DNA of 64,000 nt. It comes from Sophora flavescens (taxonomy: Eukaryota > Streptophyta > Magnoliopsida > Fabales > Fabaceae). Position 1 is the first letter of the stretch; each line of letters begins with the position of its first letter. Below the pieces are notes generated by a model. That model was given only the letters and a program-made list of their open reading frames with translations, ran no database searches and was not told the DNA's origin. Below, one piece after another: positions 55,645 to 64,000 of the stretch. The translations under genes were made by a program, and so were the position numbers. The stretch lies in contig CM061067.1 in NCBI GenBank assembly GCA_030762895.1, forward strand, positions 169,258,518 to 169,322,517. Reading direction: 5' to 3'.

Positions 55645-57600
55645 CTTGTCCGGCATGCAGTGTCAAGGGGCATAAAGCATGCCCTATATGTGAAGAAGGC
55701 ACATGCTACACTCAGTTGCATCATGGAAAGAAGACGGTTTACCTTGGGCATCGGAGATTTCTTAGACGTGATCACCCATATCGTAAGATGAAAAAAGCTT
55801 TTAATGGATGCCAAGAGACAGAAGAAGCGTCAGCGGCCTTAATTGGAGAGCAGGTTTATCAGAGGGTAAAGGACATAGATGTTATATTCGGCAAGTCCAA
55901 AAAGAAAGGTAAAGCTGTTGAGAAAAACATATGGAAGAAGATGTCGATATTCTTTGATCTTCCATACTGACGCAAGCTTGATGTCAGACACTGCATTGAT
56001 GTGATGCATGTGGAGAAAAATGTGTGTGATAGTGTGATCGGGACGCTTCTCAACATTCAGGGCAAGACAAAGGATGGTGTGAATGCTCGTCTCAACCTCG
56101 TTGCTATGGGTATACGAGAGCAGTTAGCTCCAGTTGTTGAGGATGGTAAGCGGACTTATTTGCCGCCAGCATGTCATACTTTGTCAAAAAAAGAGAGACA
56201 AAGTTTCTGCGGGTGTCTTCAGGGCATCAAAGTTCCACATGGTTACTCTTCAAATATGAAGATGCTTGTCTCTAGTGGTCTTAAATTGGTTGGCTTGAAG
56301 TCTCATGATTGTCACATCTTGATGCAACAACTTCTGCCCGTTGCTATTCGTGGTATTGCTACAAAAAATGTGAGACATGCCATTACTCGGTTGTGCTCAT
56401 TCTTCAATTCTGTATGTAGCAAAGTCGTTGACCCCCGTATGTTGGATGACTTGGAAGTTGAGGCTGCTACAATCTTGTGCCAATTGGAGATGTATTTTCC
56501 TCCTTCCTTTTTCGACATAATGGTTCACTTAATTGTTCATTTGGTGAGGGAGATTAGATTATGTGGACCGGTTTTTCTGAGATGGATGTACCCAGTTGAG
56601 CGCTACATGAAGATCTTGAAAGGGTACGTGAAGAATCATCATCATCCGGAAGCATCTATTGTTCAAATGTATGTTGCAGAAGAAGCTATTGAGTTTTGTT
56701 CGGACTACCTTCATAACACGGATCCTATAGGGGTTCCTAAGCCTCGGCATGATGAGATCAGATGTCAAGGTAAGGGTACACATGGCTTAAGAATTAATAG
56801 GAAGGATCGGGAGGAAGTGTTTCAAGCACATTTGTATGTATTGAACAACATCAAATGTGTTCAGCCTTTCTTATTTGAACATAAAAGAAAAGTCAATCAA
56901 GAAAACCCTCGAATGAGCGAAAGGTGGTTGTTGAACAAGCATAACAAGACTTTCTTATCATGGTTCAAGGAAGAAATGCTTAAGGATGGTAGTACTGCTT
57001 CTGATGACGTAAAATGGCTAGCACGTGGGCCTAACTTCAACGTCATATGTTGGAGCGGATACGACATAAATAACTTTTCCTTTTATACAAAGGAACAAGA
57101 TAACAAGAGTACCATGCAAAATAGTGGGGTTATGATCGTGACCGAAGCAATGCACTTCTCTAGTGCAAAGGACACAAACCCGTTCATGAAGACCGACACA
57201 CCTTACTTTGGATATATTGAAGATATTTGGGTGCTCGATTACACTAAGCTTACGGTAGGTATTTAAATGTAAGTGGGTTGATAGTAACGGTGGTGTACAA
57301 ACCGACGAATTGGGGTTCACATTGGTAGACCTCAACAAGTTAGGTCATATAAATGAGCCTTTCATAATGGCTTCACAAGCAAAACAAATGTTTTACATCA
57401 CTGATCCTTCTAACAAAAGGTTGTCCGTGGTTCTCCAAGGAAAAAGCATGTATAATGGTAGTGATGAAAATGAAGATTCAAATCTTGATATTCCCGAGAC
57501 TCCTTCTTTTTCAACAAACATGCCTACTGTAATCGAGGAGACACAGGTGGACGATGTACATGCCACTCGTGATGATCATCACGAAGGGATATTGATATAG
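55645..57600 (+). pseudogene. CACTA TNP2-type transposase, C-terminal half (DUF4218, DUF4216)
   Basis: Continues the transposase: GHKACPICEE near 55675, HRRFLRRDHPYR near 55755, then CIDVMHVEKNVCDSVIGTLL (about 55990-56045), a DUF4218 region (LPVAIRGI..., WMYPVERYMKILKGYVKN near 56590) and DUF4216 (about 57040-57430; YGEIDDIWVLDY-like, FTLVDLNKLG). A TGA at 55968-55970 replaces what is usually Trp, and a frameshift near 57265 moves the end into the frame of 57310-57600. The C-terminal tail is acidic. Confidence 0.9.
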
Positions 57601-57809
57601 GTAGTTTAAACTTAGTATACATTTATAACCTATGTTAATAAATTAATATATATTGTTTTGAACAAGCATACATTATATGGATCATTGTTCCATTTTTCCT
57701 TTGCAATTCTGTAATGTGTGTGATATTCCCGTATTCCTTGGGATATTTACTGAATGCAGGGATGGCTTAGGGGAGTGATACTTTAAAACTGAATTTAAAA
57801 AAAAAAATA

Positions 57810-58155
57810 CTATTAACGTCAGTTGTATCATACAACTGACGTTAAAAGTATTTTAAAAAAATATACAGTACACTATTAACGTCAGTTGTTTACTACAACT
57901 GACGTTAAAATTAAGACCTTTAACGTCAGTTCTTTATAACAAATGACGTTAGTTTTAACAAAATTTACGTCGGTTATGTTAAAGAACTGACGTTAATTTT
58001 GACAAAATGAATGTCAGTTGTGTTAAAGAACCGACGTTAATAGTGTTATATTTAACGTCAGTTCTCAACTGACGTTAAAAGTTAAACTTTTAACGTCAGC
58101 TGTATTTACGTCAGTTAGTATTCTGACGTAAAAAATCAATTTTAACTGACGTAAA
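57810..58155. repeat. CACTA right sub-terminal repeats
   Basis: About twelve copies of ACGTCAG/CTGACGT in hairpin pairs, mirroring the left end. Confidence 0.85.
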
Positions 58156-58259
58156 AAGCACTTATTGCACTAGTGATAATGTAGGTGCTGAAATTTTTTG
58201 ACAATGGGTGCCAACTTGATTTAATATGTTTACATTGCCTCCGTTAAATCAAGCTTGTA

Positions 58260-59588
58260 TCATTTCAAGCATCTTCTTCAATTTGTAAAATAAATCAACC
58301 TTTAATGACTTCGTAAAAATATCTGCAACTTGCTCTTCAGTGGGACAATACTTGATTACTACTTCTTTTTCTTCAACCAACTCTCGTATTTTATGAAATC
58401 GGATATCTATATGCTTGAACCGCTCATGAAAACTGGATTCTTACACAGAAATTGTAGACTTGTTATCACAAGATATTTCTGTAGGAGTATTCTGCTTCCG
58501 GTGCATCACTTCTAATATTCTTCTTAACCACACCGCCTCTGTAGCACAACTTGTTACTGCTATATATTCTGCTTTTGTTGTGGAGAGTGCAACAACTGGT
58601 TGTTTCTTTGAAGACCATGATACTGGGCTTGTGCCAATATGAAATGCATATCCTGACGTGCTTTTTCTCATCTCTATATCTCCAGCCCAATCACTATCCG
58701 TGTATCCAACAAGCTTCACATCATTATTATTGGCATAAAAAATTCAATCAGTCAGAGTACCTTTGATATAACGAAGAATTCTCTTGACTCCTTGCAAATG
58801 ACAAACACATGGTTCTTCCATAAATCTGCCAAGTAATCCCACTCCAAATACAATGTCTGGTCTGGTTGCAGTTAAATATCTAAGGCTTCCAATCAAACTT
58901 TTGTAGTAAGTTGAATCTACTATCCTGCCATCATTTTCTTTCTTCAGCTTCAACTTTTCTTCAACTGGAGTGGAAATCGGCTTTGAGTTCTCCATTTTGA
59001 ATTTCTTCAAAATATCACCTGCATATTTCTTATGAGAAATGAAGATTCCATCATTCTGCTGAACGACCTCAATGCCAAGAAAATAGGACATTAGGCCTAA
59101 ATTTGTCATCTCAAAGCATCTTATCATAGCCTCCCTGAATTCTGCAATCACCATTGGATTATTGCCAGTAAAGATAATATCATCAACATAAAGGCACACA
59201 ATGATAATATCTCCAGGATCAACAATTTTAATATATAAAGTGTGCTCAAATGGGCATCTTTCAAAATCATGCTGCATAAAATAGGAATCAATCTTCTTGT
59301 ACCATGCTCTCGGTGCCTGCTTCAACCCATACAACGCTTTCTTCAATCTATAAACTGTCTCCTTTTCCACTGACTACATATCTTGCAGGTTGCTCAACAT
59401 ATACTTCTTCTTCCAAAGTTCCATTCAGAAAAGCAGATTTAACATCCATTTGATATATTTTCCGATTATTTTATTTTGGGCAGAGAGAGAAATAATCATA
59501 CAAATTGTATCTAACCTTGCAACTGGAGCAAATACTTCAAAATAATCAATACCTGGCTTTTGTTTATATCCTTTCGCCACTAACCTTG
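58260..59588 (-). pseudogene. Copia-3 reverse transcriptase and RNase H
   Basis: RT with LYGLKQAPRAWYKKI and the catalytic YVDD (near 59190), then the YKSLIGSLRYLTATRPDI region and RNase H (GYTDSDWAGD, STTKAEYIAV, ISCDNKSTISV). Frame breaks lie near 58740 and 58440 and a stop near 59371. The C-terminal RNase H tail near 58260-58340 matches that of copia-2. This copy preserves the part that copia-2 has lost. Confidence 0.9.
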
Positions 59589-60750
59589 TGTTAGAACCAA
59601 AGTAGTTTTGGATTAAATAATCTCTTAAGTTTTGATGTTAACAAAAACGTTAAATTTGTATGGTAAAGTATTGTCAAAGATCTAACTTGTTTGTTATAGA
59701 TTGCAGGAACTGTTTGAATGATACTAGTCAGGGAAACTTAAAATTAAGTATGGAATCATATCAGATTCTATAATTGATTCTCTAGACGAGTCTTCTATCT
59801 GTGGTAAAATTCTGAGTCTGTTAAGATTTTGTTAGACGAGGTCTTAAATTGGCTAAGGTAGACAAGTATCTAAGTCTAAGAAAAGTCAAGTAGACGAGCC
59901 AATAAAATAATCTTCAGAAAAACAACAAGTCCAATGACTTTATAATAGACGAGTAGTCTCACTAGATGCCACATCAGCAGACGAGCTATTGAGTTTAGTG
60001 AGTCCAAAGACTTGGAGCTAGACAAATGCTTATAGACGCAGTATCAGTAGAGGAGCCCGTCTTGCCAATAAGTTAATCTTACACGTCCAAAGACCTGCGC
60101 GTCCACTAGCTTTTAAAAAGTAAACCCGTCTAAGCTTAAACGTATTTATTTCAAATGATTGTCTATTTAATTCAAGAGAATACATGTCTCTTTATCCTTG
60201 TTGCTTTTATTGTTAACTCCTTGTTTCTTGAGAATAGAAACATAGTACCATCGAGAACATAAACCTCGGTACCCTGTCATCTACATTGATGTAAAGTTCA
60301 AATCAAGTACAAAGAAGGAAAGTCAAAAAGCTACCTTTGGTACAACAGGGAAGTGACAGCTCTACTTTGAGCATTCCTCTGATAAACAAGAGCACTTCTC
60401 CATGAAGCATATCGAGTTATTAGTCTCAACGGATCATAGATTTAATGATATGTCTAAATGGATACAATTTCAAGACCGTTGAAGAAGTTCAAGACAGACA
60501 AGCTCTCTTTCTATAAATACTAGAAGAATCTCAGCAGAAAAAAGATATACAAGCTCCGATATCAAAAAGTGCAAAAACTCTGTTGAAATTGTAAAACAAG
60601 TTTACTTGTAAACCTTGCTGATCTTAAACTTTCATATTCTCACACATAGTGAGTTCTTAGATCAAATCTGTTAATCTCTTTATTAGAGTTAGAGTCTAAA
60701 GATGCTTGGTAGAGAAAGAATACTTGTAGTGTGAAGAGGTGTTGAATACT
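59589..60750 (+). repeat. LTR fragment, copia type, cut at the right
   Basis: Starts TGTTAGAACCAAAGTAG right after the copia-3 RT. It matches, in inverse orientation, the solo LTR at 61352-62921 (TGTTGGAACCAAAGTGG there). It contains GACGAG motifs like the copia-1 LTR. It ends at GTTGAATACTTG where the other copy continues, because a new LTR-type end (TGTGACACCC) follows at 60751. Confidence 0.75.
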
Positions 60751-61351
60751 TGTGACACCCTATAATAATTATAGGGTACCCTAGAATACTTTTAGCTGAA
60801 GCTTTAGGGTACACCTAAGAGCTTATTGACAATCATGCATAAAAGAAGAGGAAATATTATCAAAAGAATCCTTGGTTCAGAATTGAAAACAAACAGCTCA
60901 TAAGCAAACATTCAAACACATTGGGTTCACTTCAAAGAAAAACCTAGAATGTCTAAACCTTCATGGAAAAAGAAACAAGTAATCTATTGTTAGTACTCAA
61001 ACTGAAAAAAAGAAAGAAAGAAAAAAGAAACCACATACAACTGGTCCATCAGCAGTGAGAAGCCAAACTAAACTAGAAAAGGTTCTTAAGGCTCAAAATA
61101 ACCTCAACCCAAGACTCACGTATGTAATCCCAACGCACATCACTTAGAACTAAGAAAATAATAAGCTTTCCATATCCGGAATGAGCTACACTTCCCTTAT
61201 GCAAGGTCAAACACCTCACCACGATTAAACAGTCTATATTATGAACAAAATTATCAACAAGGGTCACATAAAGAGAGATGAAGTCAATATCAACAGTGAC
61301 AAAAATTATAATGTTCAAGGAACTAAACATGTATCAAGAGCATGTAAATAG
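60751..61351. other. Left end of a further LTR-type element
   Basis: Begins TGTGACACCCTATAATAATT, 22 bases shared with the LTR at 63452. After that the two differ, so the left part may be a rearranged or unrelated LTR. No coding region seen (the 85-codon ORF at 61073-61330 is not credible). Confidence 0.4.
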
Positions 61352-62921
61352 TGATGTTGGCACAGGCAAACACAAGAAGGGGGTTGAATTGTGTTTGTTA
61401 ATTAATTTCGCAAAAACCCTTTTGAACAACTTTTTCACAAGTAGGAGATAAAAGATTAAGCACACAAGAAATCTTTTTTAAAAGATCAACAAAAGCAATA
61501 TCAAAACCCCACAGTTAGTATAAGCAAATAAACTGAAGAGTTTAGGGATAGAAAATTCACGCAAGAGATTTTATCCTGGTTCACTCTCTTCCAACCAAGA
61601 GCTACGTCCAGTCCCTTCGACTTGAAGGATTCTTCGACTATTTCTCCAAATAGATTACACAACAAGTATTCAACACCTCTTCAGGCTACAAGTATTCCTT
61701 GCCCTATCACTATGGGTGAGAATATGACAGTTTAAGATCAATTGAATATCACAACAATATTCAAACTAAAAGATTACAGACTTTTGCTTTTGAAAGAATG
61801 AAAGAATAAGAGCTTGTCTTTTCAAGAATTGTATTGACAGAAGTTGGGCTAGCAAAAATTCTTTCAGGCAAGAGTTATATCTTCAGTATCTGAGGTCTTC
61901 TACTTATGTAGTGACCTTCTTCTACTCTTGTAGTTCTTCAACGGTTACTTTGAATAATCCCGTTTAGAGATAGCATTTAATGCATGATATCCGCTATGAC
62001 TGATAGCTTGATTTTGGTGAGTTGAAAAGTATCCGTGGTTGTCAGAAAATCACAAAATGGAGGCTCATTGTTCTGAGCAATTGTACCTTAAAAGCTTTTT
62101 TTCCTCCTTTATGTATAAACCAGCTTTTGTTCAGCAATAAAGGTGTCATCGTACAGATTGTTTTGCAATTCCAATTATACTATTTAATTTTTGTATTTCC
62201 TTGATAGTACTATGAATTTTCTCAAAACAAACAAGACATTAATTCATATAAAACAAATGAGAAGAACAAATATTCATTTGAAATAAATATCAATCATTTG
62301 AAATAAATTCGTTGTGGACCAGATTGCATTAAATCACATTCAAGGTAGTAAACATATAGAATCGTCTACTTAGTTTTAAGAACGTATCTACACAAGATTT
62401 TAGTTCTGCTCGTCCATTGTTGTGGCAGAAGCGCTCGTCCACTAATGTGGTAGAAGAGCTCTTCTACAAAAGTCTTTGGACTTGCTAAGTCCTTAATGAG
62501 AAGCTCCGTCCAATGATGTGGCATATGGAGCTCGTCTACTAGATTACTTTGTGTTTTAGTTCTTTTTCTTAGCTAATTACTTCCGTCTGCTGACGTGGCA
62601 AGATGGACGCGCTTATTTTCAAGTCTTTGGACTTGCTGTACCTAACAAGTTATTTAGGTATTCTTTTATAGCATCGTCCTCTAAGGAAAACCAGTCTACT
62701 TATCAATCAAAATATAAACAGTTTAAATGACCTTTGAACCGGTAATTCTTTGCATGAGTCCAAGCATTGTATACCTTATATTATTTTGAATATTCCTGCT
62801 TAAACTGAACTCTTGAACTCACTTGTTAGATCTCAACTAACACTTTGCCAAGCAAATTTAATCCTTTTGTTATCATCAAAACTTAGAGAATATTAAATCC
62901 AAAACCACTTTGGTTCCAACA
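61352..62921 (-). mobile_element. Solo LTR, copia type with GGACGAG motifs
   Basis: Plus-strand ends TGATGTTGGCACAGG and GGTTCCAACA with the 5-bp duplication AATAG at 61347-61351 and 62922-62926. 1570 bp with no interior. The start AAGAAGGGGGTTGAATTGTG is shared with the copia-1 LTR (11476-11500), so the families are related. It has repeats of CTCGTCCA at 62405-62530. Confidence 0.85.
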
Positions 62922-63451
62922 AATAGATGCATCATTATGGTCATGGACTTGACATTTTGTCAAACAGATTATACGCATCTAGAACATTAAATTGAAACAA
63001 ATTAATACCACAAACCAACATCATTAACATCTAGTAGTTTACTCAACCAAAACAGAGCTTTAGCCCTTAAAAATTAAATTTAATTACCAACATGCAAGAA
63101 CTAACTCACCAATTAATTCTTACTGAAATGGTAATTCAAGTCTTAAGCAAATAACAAATGGAAAAATTCAAAAATCTTTTTTCATGAGACTGGTTACAAC
63201 TGCCATAAACTTAACCATAGGATGCATTGTCTATTTAATACTTACCCCTGTAGGTCATTATCATTCCTCATTCTTTGAGCAAACCATTGGGATGGTCAGT
63301 CTCAAGAATTTGTCCTCAAAGAACTCGGAAGTGTAACAACACTGCAGAAAGACATTGACTGCTGACATCCTAAGCCGGATCATACTAAACACACTATTCT
63401 TATTATCATAAACTCGCAGTCGGGTAGGACCAAACTTCTCTGATACCATAA
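62922..63451 (-). other. 5' internal region of an LTR element running off the window
   Basis: On the minus strand the primer-binding site TGGTATCAGAG (complement at 63438-63448) lies three bases inside the LTR that begins at 63452. A short ORF on the minus strand (about 63261-63440) follows the site and has no recognised motif. Confidence 0.6.
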
Positions 63452-64000
63452 TGTGACACCCTATAATAACTATAACATAATATACAAAACTTAGTAAAAA
63501 ATTATCCACTTTATCTAAAATAAATATTTAAGAGAGTAGTAGAAAACTGTGGTTTCCAAAAAAAAAATGAGTTTGTAGCATAGTATAAAATCGTCACGAT
63601 CATTAATGTTTTTCAATACTTAATTATCGTATCTGAAAATTCCAAAAATCACTAAAACATTAACAGAGTTAATTATTTACAAAAATTCTTAAGAGGACTA
63701 AGTGGACTATTTTAACAGACTCCGATCCGGCTCGACCTGACTACAAGACTTTCCCTATTGGGATCTATCAACCATCCCGGAAATGCTATCAAGAGCCCAA
63801 TGCCACATTTAAAACCTGGAAATGTCAGAAATCCCAAAAATGAGTAAAACTCAGTGACAATAGTAAATATATTCAAAACAATATGAACTATGACATTTCC
63901 AGCCATACCTGGCGTGGAAGGTATAGAAAATCCTCTCTTCACAACCCAACACAACACATAATCAAGATAAAATAAACACCAGAAAATAGAATTTTCATAT
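63452..64000 (-). repeat. 5' LTR of a minus-strand element, truncated by the window
   Basis: Begins TGTGACACCCTATAATAACT and continues to the window end without its other boundary. Orientation is inferred from the adjacent tRNA-Met-type primer-binding site. Ty3/gypsy is likely from the TGTGACACCC end, but no pol is visible to prove it. Confidence 0.6.

Larger units (their letters stand above)
51915..58175 (+). mobile_element. CACTA (En/Spm-type) DNA transposon
   Basis: Ends CACTAGTG at both sides with the 3-bp duplication ATA (51912-51914 and 58176-58178), 6261 bp. Sub-terminal arrays of AACGTCAGTT/AACTGACGTT hairpins fill about 51945-52205, 53120-53700 and 57810-58155. A TNP2-type transposase pseudogene occupies 54437-57600. 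It sits in the copia-3 LTR, 15 bp from the retroposed insertion. The transposase is broken, but the ends look usable by enzyme supplied in trans. Confidence 0.95.
50580..59588 (-). mobile_element. Copia-3: Ty1/copia element, right part interrupted
   Basis: A minus-strand copia element related to copia-2. Its 3' LTR begins TGTTATCACAAATAC at 50580 and ends at 58234; it is split by the retroposon at 50929-51886 and the CACTA element at 51915-58175, leaving an LTR of about 420 bp. The polypurine tract TTAACGGAGGCAAT (minus) follows at 58235-58249. RNase H and RT run to 59588, where another LTR cuts in. The rest may lie beyond the window. Confidence 0.88.

Noticed and set aside
63712..63957. 81-codon minus-strand ORF
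   Set aside because: Lies within an LTR and shows no domain.

Overview
This is plant nuclear DNA, AT-rich and dominated by nested transposable elements, with two recognisable host genes: an intronless NDR1/HIN1-like (LEA_2) gene at 35455-36138 and a seven-exon cysteine-rich receptor-like kinase (CRK) gene at 46091-48952. The spliced CRK gene, plant-type copia, gypsy, CACTA, hAT and Mutator-like elements and tRNA-derived SINEs all point to a dicot. A legume is my best guess, because the integrated pararetrovirus has a soymovirus-like layout and known soymoviruses mostly infect legumes. The species cannot be fixed from sequence alone.

Left part (1-9.8 kb): a decayed endogenous caulimovirid. 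Reading rightward it has the end of the polymerase (RT-RNase H), the transactivator/viroplasmin gene, an intergenic region with a 35S-type promoter, the movement-protein gene, two small ORFs, a tRNA-Met primer-binding site and another small ORF. A 5.2-kb non-autonomous gypsy-like LTR element (E1, 1194-6414, TSD ATACT) sits inside the transactivator gene.

11.5-26.4 kb: a minus-strand Ty1/copia element (copia-1, TSD ACTAG) with about 2-kb LTRs full of GGACGAG repeats. Its gag is split by a second gypsy-like element with gag only (E2, 17515-23122, TSD GTCTG). 26.9-34.7 kb: a second minus-strand copia element (copia-2, TSD CTTAC) whose gag is split by a solo LTR (TSD TTGAA) and whose 5' LTR holds a hAT element (8-bp TSD), which itself holds a Mutator-like element (9-bp TSD).

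34.7-50.6 kb: the gene-bearing island, with the two host genes, a second Mutator-like element, several MITEs and a SINE. 50.6-64 kb: a third copia element whose LTR is broken first by a chimeric retroposed sequence carrying a PPR-like fragment (13-bp TSD) and then by a 6.3-kb CACTA element (TSD ATA) with a decayed TNP2-type transposase. Its pol is broken by another LTR fragment, followed by a solo LTR and the start of a further LTR element that runs off the window.

Boundaries of most elements were placed from TG...CA or TIR ends plus matching target-site duplications read directly from the sequence. Family names rest on recognised motifs, since no database search was possible.
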